A stretch of DNA of 64,000 bases from Tritrichomonas musculus. Taxonomy: Eukaryota > Parabasalia > Tritrichomonadida > Tritrichomonadidae. Location: NCBI GenBank assembly GCA_039105265.1, contig JAPFFF010000006.1:5518001-5582000 (forward strand), given 5' to 3'. Of the stretch, positions 43,406-54,189 are shown piece by piece. The position numbers and the translations under genes are program-made. A model generated the notes under the pieces. That model was not told the DNA's origin. It searched no databases and saw nothing but the letters and a program-made list of their open reading frames with translations. How positions within the stretch are numbered: position 1 is the stretch's first letter; the number at the start of each line of letters is the position of its first letter.

Positions 43406-46037
43406 GGTAATACACTTGTTGCTTGAATACCTCGTTGGCTAGTGACGAGATGGAGATGAAGTTGTAGGGATCGATGTTGAAGTCTTTCTTGAAGTCATTT
43501 CGGAACTGAGTGAACCCTAAACGAAGGATGTTAACGTCTTGCTGACAGTAGAACGAAACGTACTTCCACATATCGAAGTGGTCGTCATCGATTCTGCAAC
43601 CGGGAATGCTGTCGATGTTTTCGTTGAAGGTCTGGATGTCTTCGGCGGTCCATAAACGATCTTCTCTTAGACCAGCTTCAGAGATGGTACCGATAGCGGG
43701 ATTCTCTTTGAGGCGTTCGAGAGTGTAGTACTTGTATGGGAAGATCTCTTTCTGAATACCATCGAGGTTGAACATCATAGGGAACTCACTGAGTTTGCAT
43801 GTCAGAATGGGGAGAGAGTCTTTGAAGTGAATGGTCTTACCGTTATACTTGACATCAGCTTTCATCACCTTGGTTCCCTTGATGATGGACTTAGTGATAC
43901 CGTTCTTGAACTCTTTTTCGGTGGATTCTAATGTGGTGGCACCCTTTGTTCGGATCATTCGGATGTCGTACGCTAAGTTGTGGAAGTAGACGACTGCACC
44001 ATCAGGTAAGAACTCAAGGAGTTGTCTGTCACAGTCTTCGCCAACGAACTCTTTCTTGAGACGACCGTTATCTTTGTGTATCACACACTTGTATGGTCTA
44101 TGGGGTGTCTTAGTTGAATCGGCTTCGAAGTCTGCGAACCAATATGTTGGGGGCATTTTCGGTGAGGAGGATGTCTTTGAGATGGGTGGTTTGATGAGTC
44201 TCGTGCAGTATTGTTCGTCGTAGTCGAGGTTTACGTTGGAGAGATCGTTGTTGATCTCGTTGAAGAAGACAGTCTTGAGGATTCGGCACTGACCGTACGT
44301 GATGGGGATGAAATAGTTCTGGCTCATCATCAAACGGAGCAACTGAGATGACTTCACTCTTGAGCGACCGTCAATGACTCTTCCGTGATAGATCTCTTTG
44401 TCGAACATGCTCTCATCGGATTCACATTCATGGAGGTGCTTGATGTAGTAGCCGCTGAAGGGAGTCTCTTCTTCGAGGAAGTAATGGCCCTTGTAAATGC
44501 AGAGGTGATGGACTCTGTTGTTAAGGACTTCTTCAATGGGAACTCCATAGTAGGGTGGTCGTGAACCATTTTTCTTAGTGGTATGATTCGTCTGTTTCTT
44601 GTTCTTTCCGGCAGTGTCTTCATCGATGTACGACAACTTGATATGGATGTGAAACTCTTGACAGATCTTCTCTATGGAACCCTGCGACAGGTATCGATTC
44701 TGGATACGTAAACGAATCTGGTTTAGGGTTGGTTCATCATAGCAATCGGTCATCATGAGTGCATAGACGAAGCAACAGTCATTGAGTTCACATCGTTGTT
44801 TACCCTTGTCGTCAATCAATGAGTCGAATATCTGGAAACGTTTGAGGTAATCGACTAATACTTTGGGAGTGTTCGGGATGGTCAAGTATGGAAAGAAGTC
44901 ACCACCACGATCTTTGTTACCGTCGTACTTTTGGTAGGGGCTGAAACTGAGCTCCGTAAAGAGGGACCAAGTAGGGAGTTCTTCACCACCTTCTTCATAG
45001 AAGTAATCTGGGATGATGTCTTCGAGGTCGAAGATGAAGTTCTGTTCAGTGAGGTTCTCCATAAGTTTGTTCATTACTTTGGGTGTTAACGGTTTGGACT
45101 TCCACTCACCATTCACCTTGAACTGGATCTTGTACATCTCGATGATGGGTGTATTCTCCATGAGTTCTTCGAAGAACTCTTTCAATCGAGGGAACAACTG
45201 CTTACGACCTTTGTTGTTGAGCTCTTCGAAATTGATGGTCCATCGATGTGGATTTCTTTCGAGTTGTTCCATGATATCGTCAACGATTCTCTGCTGCTCA
45301 TTACCCAGTTCTTTCCATTCCCTGAAGGATTTGAGGTTGTTGATGTTCTCTTCACGACGTTCATCTGGGGTCCAGATATCGAATTCTTCAAGGTCTTTCT
45401 CGATTTGGGTCTTCTTTATCGATTGGGTTCTCCAGAACTCTTTGATGTCGTTGATGTGCTCTTTGATCGCGGACGTATCTCGTTTATGGAGTTCCCTATC
45501 GAATCTGATTCTACGCTGTTCTTTGCTGCGTGAATCGTAGGAATCCATTGGGAGATGAATCTTCTTTCGGTGTTGTTCCCTGACGAAGGTGTCGTTGTAT
45601 TCGGTTGGATTACCGAAGAACTCGTCATCGGCTTTCTTCTGAATACGTTGTTTGTAGACATCACTATCGATATACCTTGATGGTGGTGGAAGTTCAAAAT
45701 CTGGTGCAGAAGGAGCTTTTGCATGCATCCCAGCTTGATATCCCTTCGCGAAGTTGTAGAAGGACATGAATTTGGTGTCATCGTTGCTGTAACCAAGTTC
45801 AAGGGCTCTATCGACGATGATATAGACTAACTCATCCACGAAACGGGACTTGTTTTGGTTGAATATCTTCTCAGTGACCCTCTTTTTGATACCCAGTCTA
45901 CGTTTGACTGTGTTGTATGATTCGCGGATGTCATCGTTGCTGATGTCCAGCATACGAGCTAATCGTCTCAGATGGTTGTAGTCGACTACGTTTGCGTCAT
46001 CGATTTCGACGGATTGGTTGTAGTTCATTTCTTTCAT
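43406..46037 (-). other. Partial family-B DNA polymerase of the Polinton-like fossil
   Basis: Frame of about 870 codons starting MKEMNYNQSVEI. A long N-terminal region of terminal-protein/adaptor type is followed by the 3'-5' exonuclease signatures of protein-primed family-B polymerases (WFADFEAD, YFHNLAYDI, YCQQDVNILRLG). This is the hallmark replication gene of Mavericks/Polintons. The gene is incomplete. Confidence 0.75.
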
Positions 46038-46067
46038 ACCTGATAAAAAGTGTGGTTATGGGGTGGT

Positions 46068-46307
46068 CATGATCGACCTCCGAAGCCGTCACTCCACTGA
46101 GGATGGGAGCCGTGAATGAGGTAGCCGTTGGAGTCACGCTAACGGGTGTTTTTAGGGTCGTTTGGGCAGTGTGGAGCTGTTTATGAGGTAGTCGCTGGAG
46201 TCACGCTAACGGGTGTTTTAGAGGGCGTTTGGGCAGGGTGGAGGCATTCACGGGGGTTGTCAGGAGTCCTGGGCTCTGACCAGGAATCATGACAACTTCT
46301 TTCTACT
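46068..46307 (-). repeat. Right terminal inverted repeat of the Polinton-like fossil
   Basis: About 240 bp, complementary to the left end; shorter by one ~66-bp subrepeat. Confidence 0.85.
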
Positions 46308-47427
46308 ACATTTCATGCTTTTACCATAAAAAAAAAGGTTGTTTTAATTTGCTCTAACATAGTTATTATTTTAGAATATAATGTATATATTATATTTTAG
46401 AAAAAAATTTATTGAAATAATAATTATATAAAAAGAAAAAGTGTTTTCAAAATATGACAAAAATCATTCATACAAAATTACTAATTTTGAAAAATGAGTT
46501 TATTTTATTTCAAATTAGATGCAGTATTAACCATCTATATGATGCATATAATATATTAAATATAATAATATGGTTGAAAAAGAATCAATCTTGGAAAAAT
46601 TTCATTTTTCTTTTTTTCATTCAAAATCATTCATAAATCACTCATGCATAATTGATATGATTTCAGAATTACATTATTTGATAATACATACAATGAAATA
46701 TATTTTTAATCCTCTAAAAATCATTGTTGCCCATCAAGATTTCAGGTTTTTCTAAGAAATATACAAATTTCACTTTTTTATTTTTTCAATTATAATAGCA
46801 TTAAAAATAGCAATTAATCAATAAATATTATGTAAGTATAGAAGAACTATTAAAATAATGAAAATAATTTCTCAAAGTCTAAAATTGAAAGTCTTTTTAA
46901 GTTTTTTCAGAAGTTACTCTTTTTCATTAAGGTAATAGATCTTGAGTAGAACCGCCAATTTTATTCTTTCAATATCATTATACTATATGCATTATATCAA
47001 ATATTTAAATAAAAATTTAAAAGTTTTTATTGGAAAAAAACAAAAAAGTGATATGATTTTTATCTTTATTTTGTGCATCAAAATTTTCTTATATGAAAGT
47101 TTTTAGATATCAATTATCTGACAAAATTATATCATTACTGATTATGAATTAATGATATTATTATTAAATCCCAAGTTTCAATTATTGAGAATAAAATAAG
47201 CATTTTGACTTTTTTTTACATTAATGGCAAAATTTCATATAAATCACAAATATAATAGCTCATTTAATTAAATAATGATGTACATAAAATACATTAATAA
47301 AGTATATAATATTATCAAATTATCTTTAAAAAGTATTGAGAAAAATGTGTTTTATTTTTGTGTACCATTCAAAAAGTTGAGCAAACATGATTATGTCCCA
47401 CAAACATAATTATGTCCACCAACTATA

Positions 47428-48933
47428 ATTATTCTTCGTTTGATCAAGTATGAATCGAAAAAATACATCGTGACAAGCATCTCAATTAAAGTATTTAAAT
47501 ATTCCAATGTCGAATCATAGGCTTCCTTCCTTTGACACTTTTTTCTTTAAATAATTTTTTTGAATTATTGAAAAATCAACTTTTTGGTTCTTTATTTCTC
47601 TGTCAATTACAAACTATTCAAAAAAAGCTTAAAAGAAGGTAAATATAATGATTCGATAGATGTTTTACTATATGCAGAAGTTTATTAATCGAATTTTTCA
47701 ACACGCTTTTTTCGGTTTTAACTATCATCAACAAGTATGAAAACGTGGACATAGATATGATGACGACTGGTCCTTTAGAGAATTGTTTTGGAAGATCTCG
47801 ATCGAGATTAAAAAACATTTGTTCTTTGATGAAATTTATTTCTGTTTTGCAAGAGATGAACAATGAAATATTTTTGAAAAAGTACGATGATTTAAAATAA
47901 AAGGAAGATCTCTAGGATTTGGTGTTATTGTAAAAGATAAAGAAGATAGTGTAATCCTTCTCCAATCAGCTTTAATTTCCTTCAAAAATAGTGTACATTG
48001 AATAGAGGTGAATCATTTGTAGGTGTGAGAAATATCTTTATAATTGAATACCGTTAACTACTAGAAAGATAAGACTAGAATTTAAAAAAAAAAAAATTGA
48101 AAATATTATAAGACAGATTATGCTAAGTATGGTATAGTAGCATACATTAGGCTATGCGTCCTAAACGGCAGCCCAGACCTAACCGCGCCCATGGTATTAC
48201 TAAGGCAATATATAAACATTTTATCTCTATTTTAATTTGATACTGTTATATTTTTTATCTTCATATCAAAAACAAATTTCTCCTGGAAGTTTATTCATTA
48301 GTTTTTGCATCCATGAACTTACTTGGTTATAAATATCAGAATTGTTTTTCAAATGTTCAATAGTGGGAAAAGGGATTGACCAAAGCCTTGAAAACTATTG
48401 TTACTTTTGTATTTTCTTGATCCTTTATTCCATTTTCTTGTCTGTAAGAAAGAAATCAAGCGGTGAGCTTACATCTAAGCAGCCAGGAAGAGGGAGAAGT
48501 GACAGAACGTGGTGATTAGTCATATACAGATAAAAAGGCAATGAACCACAAAACAATAAAAAGGCTTTGATCCTTGGACATCGTTCCCGATCAATTTCTT
48601 TGCTTTTTCAGTTCTCCTCGTTCACGACTTCTTTTTGGTGCTCTATCTAAAAATTTGTTTACCATTGTATAGGTTAAAAAGGACATGCGATAACTCTTTT
48701 TTTTTTTTTAGCAAGGTTGAAAACCCAATTAAAATCATATTAGAATTAAAGAACAATAAAAAGCAACATTTTGATTTTCGAATTAAATTCTAGTAATTAA
48801 AGCCTAACTCAGCTTTTTAATGACAAATCTCTCATTCACATATTTGATCGTTATATTGATAAAAATTCATCTTATATTGTTACTATGAAATGTTATATGA
48901 AATAAAATATTAAATTGATTTTATTTCGTTTTC
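47428..48933. other. Intergenic region with a possible transposase relic and a GC-rich island
   Basis: At about 47715-47865 the plus strand reads NKYENVDIDMMTTGPLENCFGRSRSRLKNI, reminiscent of the LENxFGxxR segment of P-element/THAP9-like transposases; only this short piece survives. At 48140-48205 is a GC-rich stretch (GGCTATGCGTCC…GCGCCCATGG) with no RNA match I know. The rest is AT-rich. Confidence 0.4.
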
Positions 48934-50148
48934 ATGTTTGATTATATATTATTATTTGAAAAAGAATACAAATCAACAGCAAAACTTATGGCACAGTATC
49001 CACCAAAAATTGAAATTCCAGATTTAGCTCTTTTACAAAATGTTTGTATTCCGCCATCAATCAATCAAACAACAACTGAAATTTTTGCTTTAAATACACC
49101 TTCTAATTATTGCTTTTTGTACGCTTTTATTTATGAAAATGTTTCATATTCGATATCTATTTTGACGCATTCTTTATATGCTTCACTTTATTTCGATTTT
49201 TTGCATGCTGTTGATGCATCATTTGCCAAAATAGAGACAAAAAGCGATCCTTTATGCCGTTTTGGACTTGTTAAATCTTTATTGCTTTCCTGGTCAACAA
49301 ATAAGGCAGATGAACTTATTGTTAATTTCCCATTTGATACATTCGTTTTAAGTATTTCGTCAATTACTAGCTGGTTTACAAATTTCAATGTTGCTCCGTT
49401 TGTTCACTATATTAACGATGTTTGGCTTGCTACTTTAATGAATAAAGGAGTTCTTATTATTGCACCAAACGCAGAAATCGCATCATCTACGGTTTTTGGC
49501 GTACTATCTTTGCTAGATCGTTTTAAATATCGAGATGAATTTTTACTTTATACAGAAAAAGGAGACCCTCGTTATCATGAAATAATGACGAATGAAAATC
49601 TTCCATATAAAATTGTTGGAACAACGAATCCAGAATTAGCAAATGGAGATTCTCGATTTTCTGCAATTATCACGATTAAAGCGAAAACGTTTGAAAACAC
49701 GTTTGACCAACAGCAAGAATACAGAACAAAAACAATCCGTCTATTTGGGTATTTATTTGTTCGAATGAATCTTCAACTTCTTACAGATCCTTATAGCGAT
49801 TTATTAGATAAAGAATTGGATGTTGACGAACTTGTCAAATTATCAGAAAACGAATATCCTTATGAACTTTTTTCAGAAGTACAGCAGACAAAAACATTTT
49901 TACAGTGGAGAAAACACGTTTCTGAGCGTCATCAGCTTCGAGAGTCATTTTTGTCAGTTCCTCCAACAGAAGCAATACAAAAAATAAGACCAGATTTGTA
50001 CCAAAAGGCTCTTGATAAACTTGTGATCATTATTAAGTCAAACGTTAGGGATTTGCATTTGCAAAGAGTTTTGAAGACTCATCAGACATTACTGACCAAA
50101 AAATTGAAACAGTATGAAGAAGAAAAAAGGCAGAAAACACAAATATAG
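48934..50148 (+). CDS. DENN-domain-like protein
   Basis: 404 residues. The layout recalls the DENN module of AVL9/DENND6-type Rab exchange factors: an N-terminal strand FDYILLFEKEY, a central region of hydrophobic strands (YSISILTHSLYASLYFDFL; LIIAPNAEIASSTVFGVLSLL), and the typical motif IVGTTNPELAN near residue 228. The C-terminal 130 residues are helical and charged, ending in a basic coiled coil (KKLKQYEEEKRQ). If correct, it would promote GDP release from a Rab GTPase in membrane traffic. Homology is remote and based on motif order, so the call is tentative. The ATG at 48934 is used. Confidence 0.55.
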   Translation: MFDYILLFEKEYKSTAKLMAQYPPKIEIPDLALLQNVCIPPSINQTTTEIFALNTPSNYCFLYAFIYENVSYSISILTHSLYASLYFDFLHAVDASFAKIETKSDPLCRFGLVKSLLLSWSTNKADELIVNFPFDTFVLSISSITSWFTNFNVAPFVHYINDVWLATLMNKGVLIIAPNAEIASSTVFGVLSLLDRFKYRDEFLLYTEKGDPRYHEIMTNENLPYKIVGTTNPELANGDSRFSAIITIKAKTFENTFDQQQEYRTKTIRLFGYLFVRMNLQLLTDPYSDLLDKELDVDELVKLSENEYPYELFSEVQQTKTFLQWRKHVSERHQLRESFLSVPPTEAIQKIRPDLYQKALDKLVIIIKSNVRDLHLQRVLKTHQTLLTKKLKQYEEEKRQKTQI

Positions 50149-50485
50149 AAGTGCCTTTATTTGTATTTTATTCATAATACTTATATTATTTTGTTTGAAT
50201 ATATATTAGATATTAATTAAAGTTATTTTATCAATTATTGTTAACTAATATTATTATATAAACTGAAGTAAAATATAAATTGAAAGATATATTCTGGTAG
50301 AATATAAATAACGACAACACTTTATCTTAATATTGACTTTATTAAAAATTTAATGATTTTGCTATAAGAAGTTTTGCTATACATGATATAGAACTATACA
50401 CTTTGATAATATATTAAAAATATTGTTATCAAAATAACAAATATTATCAAATTTTTATTGTGAATGGAGTTGTTGGCTAAAAAAA
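50149..50485. other. AT-rich intergenic DNA
   Basis: Between the DENN-like gene and the tRNA-Met 3' end; no feature recognised. Confidence 0.5.
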
Positions 50486-50561
50486 GAGCGATGAGTGGAC
50501 TCGAACCACCGACCTTGAGGTTATGAGCCTCACGAACTTAAACCAACTGTTCCACATCGCT
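50486..50561 (-). tRNA. tRNA-Met (CAT)
   Basis: Acceptor AGCGATG/CATCGCT pairs fully. The D stem is GAAC/GTTC, the anticodon stem TGAGG/CCTCA with loop CTCATAA (anticodon CAT), and the T arm GGTGG-TTCGAGT-CCACT. The standard T54-T55-C56 loop favours an elongator rather than an initiator. The discriminator reads C on the RNA strand, where A is expected for tRNA-Met. No intron, no CCA. Confidence 0.9.
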
Positions 50562-51355
50562 TTCAGAATAAAAATAGAATAATAAACTAATCAATATAAC
50601 AAAACTTGGACGAAAAAAAAATTCTTCCTGTTGCAATCCTCCTCTATTTAAAGACAAAGAAAGTAATACCACCTGCTACATTCAATCCTGCAACAGCAGC
50701 AGCTCCAAAAATCTTTGGTTTCTCGCCTCTGCCAACCAAATTGTTACCTGTAATCAATTCTGACTCTGTAAATGCTTTCGATGATGTGAATAATTCAGAA
50801 TTTGTGCAGCCATTTGATGAATCAAATGCGCTTGAAGTTGATAATGATACGAAGACTGAGATTTAATTCTGAACTGAAATGGTTAGTTCTATTCAATTCT
50901 TCTATAAATTTGCTTAATGAGCCAGGCATCATAGAAAATTTACTTTTTATATAGAGATAATGACATTGAAAGAGCGATTTTTCTCGATGAACTAAAATTA
51001 TTTTATGGATAAAAGTTTGCTGAATGATTATACTGGCTTGAGGGCAAACAATTTTCCAGACTGAGAAAACTCTAATTATAAAGTAAATTGAGCTGACATA
51101 CAAAAAACCACAGATTTAGTGAAATGAACTGATGCACTGAATTTATCAGATGAACAAAAATAGCCAGCGAAATGAATCTGTTCATATAGACAAGTGAATG
51201 AGAATGAAATCAAGAGATATTTGTTATTCTCAGATTGTCTGAGGTCCATAAATAATGATATATTACAATTAAAGACAATTCATTTATATCAATTCATAAA
51301 AATTAAAAATTAAAAATTGGACCATAAGCCTTTAACAAATTTAATGCTCTTTAGT
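50562..51355. other. Probable decayed coding DNA, unidentified
   Basis: Composition is more mixed than in the empty spacers. Open stretches such as 50606-50866 (KILPVAILLYLKTKKVIPPA…, no ATG) and 50990-51260 in changing frames (LLNDYTGLRANNFP… NENEIKRYLLFSDCL) look like remains of a protein gene on the plus strand. No family recognised. Confidence 0.35.
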
Positions 51356-52666
51356 TTAGATTAATCTTCCGTATATTTCAAATGAGCACACCACTAAATG
51401 ATTTTCTCCATTCCAATTTGGCCCAGTTTGACGCATTCTGATGTATTGAAATTCTTTGGAATTCGGGCGATTCATAGCGAATGTGTGAACAATATCTCCA
51501 CCATGCAAATGAGGGGAGTCGTCTTCTTTGTCGAGAATCTCCCACGAATTGTTGTCGCATGAGCCCTCAATCACCCAGCTACGAGGCTGGTAATCGTTTT
51601 GGCCTCCACTACGAGTCTTAATAGTAACGGCTGATGGAACAACTCTGTGATCTTTGAAGTCAAAGCAGATCCAGCTGTCTTGCTCATTTTGAGAAATAAA
51701 ATGGTCATCGCTGTCAAATAATGTGACATTCTGAGGTTTATAGGAAGAATTGTAAAGAGATGATGATGTGATAGCCAATTTACTGTCAATGTTGCCGTTT
51801 GATTCGTTAATGAGGTGGTTGATGATGCCATGAAATTCATTTCCAGGAGAATGGTCAAATAATTGACCAGTGATGATCGGCTTCTTTACTCTGTATCTTG
51901 TTTCAGGTTGATCATCGCCATTCATCACGATTTCACGCCCAAGTCGCTTTGACACGGCTATCCATGAGGCCACAGTTATGTCATTGGGATCATAGGCGCT
52001 AAGAAACTCGCTCATTGCATCTGATGTAACATTTGTAAAGAGAACTGTTTCATACATGACTGAAAAACGCCTGTCACGGCTGTACAGCCTGTTGATGAAG
52101 TGCAAAAGTTCATCTTCAGAATTCAATTGAAAATGATCGTTGCTGATAATTTTTAAAAGCGTTTCATTTGAAAGGATTGCAAACTCGTCTTCGTGGTTTG
52201 AGCAAAGCTCATAGAAATGTGATGCAATAAACTCAATTTCTGTTATAAGTAGGCTTGAGTAAAAGAGGCTGAAATGCTCATGTAATGCTATACGATTGAG
52301 AACATTATCAATAGTGAGTTCGCTGGTTTCATTTGCTCTTTGATATTTAATATTTTCATTTCCAAGAATTTCAATGACTTCTGAGATGAATTCTACTTCG
52401 TTTGATGGTAGATTAATATCTTGGAAATTAACTAAATCAAGAATACGGGAAAAATCACCTTTTTGTTGTGTATTGATTATAAATACATCTACTGTTGGAT
52501 CATTTGAATGAATTCGGCAAATAATTGGTGACAAGAGATCAGAAATAATTCTACTCGTTTTGATTTCTTCTCCATTAACAATAAATGTGAAATCTTTATC
52601 ATATGTTTGAATAGGAACATTGACAATAGTGCAAGGTTGAAGGCTTATCGTGTCTATATGGCTCAT
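51356..52666 (-). CDS. BTB-like / F5-F8 type C (discoidin) domain protein
   Basis: 436 residues. The N-terminal 110 form a BTB-like fold (DFTFIVNGEEIKTSRIISDLLSPIICRI). A BACK-like helical region follows (LNRIALHEHFSLFYSSLLITEIEFIA… SEDELLHFINRLYSRDRRFSVMYETVLFTNV). The C-terminal 150 residues are an F5/8C discoidin domain (GNEFHGIINHL… SWICFDFKDHRVVPSAVTIKT… PRSWVIEGSCDNNSWEILD… FQYIRMRQTGPNWNG… FEIYG). This combination is a large multigene family in trichomonads; discoidin domains bind glycans or lipids, and BTB domains can recruit cullin-3. No signal peptide, hence intracellular. The first ATG at 52666 is used. A broken relative lies at 58230-58790. Confidence 0.9.
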   Translation of the reverse strand: MSHIDTISLQPCTIVNVPIQTYDKDFTFIVNGEEIKTSRIISDLLSPIICRIHSNDPTVDVFIINTQQKGDFSRILDLVNFQDINLPSNEVEFISEVIEILGNENIKYQRANETSELTIDNVLNRIALHEHFSLFYSSLLITEIEFIASHFYELCSNHEDEFAILSNETLLKIISNDHFQLNSEDELLHFINRLYSRDRRFSVMYETVLFTNVTSDAMSEFLSAYDPNDITVASWIAVSKRLGREIVMNGDDQPETRYRVKKPIITGQLFDHSPGNEFHGIINHLINESNGNIDSKLAITSSSLYNSSYKPQNVTLFDSDDHFISQNEQDSWICFDFKDHRVVPSAVTIKTRSGGQNDYQPRSWVIEGSCDNNSWEILDKEDDSPHLHGGDIVHTFAMNRPNSKEFQYIRMRQTGPNWNGENHLVVCSFEIYGRLI

Positions 52667-53107
52667 TTGCCAAATGGATTTTTTTTCACTTTTTGAAAGA
52701 TTATTTTTTTATAAAATTAAATTATATCAGGTACCATCACTTGAAAAACCTCTTACTCTTCTCAATTATCCTCATACACATGAATCAGCTTTGAATTTTC
52801 TGAGTTTTACATTTATTGCACACAAATTTTCAAATAATTTATATTTTATTATTTTATTCTTATATCTTCATCTTAAAGTGAATATTGAGAAAAAAAATCT
52901 AAAATAATTATATGATAAAAAAAGATTAAAATAATTTTTGAATAATAAATTATATATAAATAAGTTTTGTATGAAATATTTTTTAAATAATTATCGGTAA
53001 AAAAAAGATTATTTAAACAAGCAATGATTAATTGTCCTGTACAAATTTCATATTAGCAAAATAGAGGCGTTTATTTAAAATATAGTATTTTTGTAATTAA
53101 AAAAGTA

Positions 53108-53395
53108 AAATCTGGCTGCTGAGGTTTTGGATGCTAGTGCTTTGGCTGCTGGCGCTTTGGCTGCTGGCGCTCTGGCTGCTAAGGTTTTAGCTGCTAAGGT
53201 TTTGGCTGCTGGTGCTTTGGCTGCTGGTACTTTGGCTGCTGGTGCTCTGGCTGCTGGTGCTCTGGCTGCTAAGGTTTTAGCTGCTAAGGTTTTGGCTGCT
53301 GGTACTTTGGCTGCTGGTGCTCTGGCTGCTGGTGCTTTGGCTGCTAAGGTTTTGGCTGCTGGTGCTCTGTCTGCTGAGGTTTTGTCATTTTTTAT
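53108..53395. repeat. 15-bp minisatellite encoding an Ala/Pro/Lys repeat
   Basis: About 18 units based on GCTTTGGCTGCTGGC with AAGGTTTTGGCTGCT variants. It is open in both directions: the plus strand gives ALAAG/KVLAA, the minus strand APAAK/TLAAK/APAAR. The minus reading, with a basic start (GGQKKRKKYS) and regular K/R every five residues, resembles linker-histone tails. Neither frame has an ATG at its head, so translation is unproven. Confidence 0.75.
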
Positions 53396-53467
53396 AATGG
53401 AAATTGAATATTTCTTTCTCTTCTTTTGTCCACCTAAGATCAATTTCCATTATAAAAAATGACAAAA
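53380..53467. repeat. Perfect 28-bp inverted repeat with 32-bp loop
   Basis: Arms 53380-53407 and 53440-53467 are exact complements (outer word TTTTGTCATTTTTTATAATG). The loop is pyrimidine-rich on the plus strand. It abuts the minisatellite, and its left arm overlaps the end of the Ala-rich frame. It could form a hairpin in RNA or a cruciform. Confidence 0.9.
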
Positions 53468-54147
53468 AAGCCGATTAATTTTTTGCAACCGTCAAGCATT
53501 ATTCAATTTTCAAATTTACTAAAATTGATAAAAATGGTAAGATATTTTCAAAAATTAATTAATTATTAATATATATCCAATTTTATAATTTTTCTATTCT
53601 TTTTCAAATTTCTCTCAATTAACCTAAAAAACTCATTGAATTTTTCAGCTAAAAAAATCATATTTAAATAAATCTTTTCAATATTTTGATAATCCCATTT
53701 AATTAAATGAGAGGAGTATGAGGTTAAATTGAGAAGAGTATGAGGTTTTTCAAGTGATGGTATATTTTTGTAATGTGAGAAGAGAACTAAATTATATCAG
53801 GCGAAAAAGACAATAAAGAAATTGATTAGAATTCTTGTTGTCAGCTTGCTGTTATTTTTGCTCAAACTTTGTAAGCAAATGAGGTTTCTCTTTCTCCTAT
53901 CAGCCAGATATTCTTTAAGATAAAATTCATTGGACATTTATAAAAAATATTTCCCCTTAATTAAGGGAAATGTGTTATTATAAATGATATCTTGATCTTT
54001 GAAAATATTTTGTTGAATTATTTGTCATCATGAACAATGAAACAGTTATACATTTCCCTTATTTAAGCTATTAAATCAAAGTACCAAATCATAAATCAAA
54101 GAATACACTTGAAATCTTTAAAAAACTTTTCTTTTGATCAAAAAATG

Positions 54148-54188
54148 AGCGATAGATGGACTCGAACCATCGACCTTGAGGTAATGAG
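54148..54188 (-). pseudogene. tRNA-Met fragment (3' part)
   Basis: AGCGATAGATGGACTCGAAC… to GAGGTAATGAG copies the T arm, variable loop and half of the anticodon stem of the tRNA at 50486-50561, with a few changes. It stops inside the anticodon loop, after which TerD-like DNA begins directly. Confidence 0.8.
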
Positions 54189-54189
54189 A

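Larger units (their letters stand above)
42122..46307. mobile_element. Maverick/Polinton-like element, internally reduced fossil
   Basis: A 4.2-kb block, clearly richer in GC than the host DNA, bounded by long terminal inverted repeats that begin AGTAGAAAG. Flanks carry ACATT on both sides, a 5-bp match in place of the 6-bp duplication usual for the family. It holds part of a protein-primed family-B DNA polymerase and two smaller frames. At a quarter of the usual 15-20 kb, it is broken, with at least one large internal loss. No integrase, ATPase, protease or full capsid gene is seen. Close agreement of the two ends and long open frames suggest a young insertion. Confidence 0.8.
41777..47427. 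mobile_element. Inverted-repeat element (Tc1/mariner-like ends), split by a Polinton fossil
   Basis: Ends TATAGTTGGTGGACATAAT (41777) and its complement ending CCAACTATA (47427) form inverted repeats of about 40 bp with a doubled inner word GTGG-ACATAAT-ATGTTT. TA lies on both outer edges, as for Tc1/mariner target sites. Without the inserted 4.19-kb fossil the element would be about 1.46 kb, a normal mariner size, but no transposase frame is recognisable in the AT-rich interior. The flanks 41800-42121 and 46308-47390 hold nothing else that I can name. Confidence 0.55.
52732..53762. mobile_element. 1.03-kb TIR element carrying a minisatellite
   Basis: TACCATCACTTGAAAAACCT at 52732 and its complement ending at 53762 are inverted repeats of about 45 bp with a few differences (CTCTTACTCTTCTCAA against CTCATACTCTTCTCAA). 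Ends begin and finish with TA. The same word TAAATTATATCAGG stands just outside on the left (about 52717) and 27 bp beyond the right end, perhaps an older repeat. The interior holds a 15-bp minisatellite and a strong hairpin but no transposase, so the element is non-autonomous. Confidence 0.7.

Noticed and set aside
45013-45540. Plus-strand frame of 175 codons within the polymerase fossil
   Set aside because: Serine-rich antisense shadow of the polymerase reading frame.
53127-53462. Plus-strand Ala-rich protein of 111 residues
   Set aside because: Begins at a non-ATG codon and runs through both the minisatellite and the hairpin; no conserved domain.
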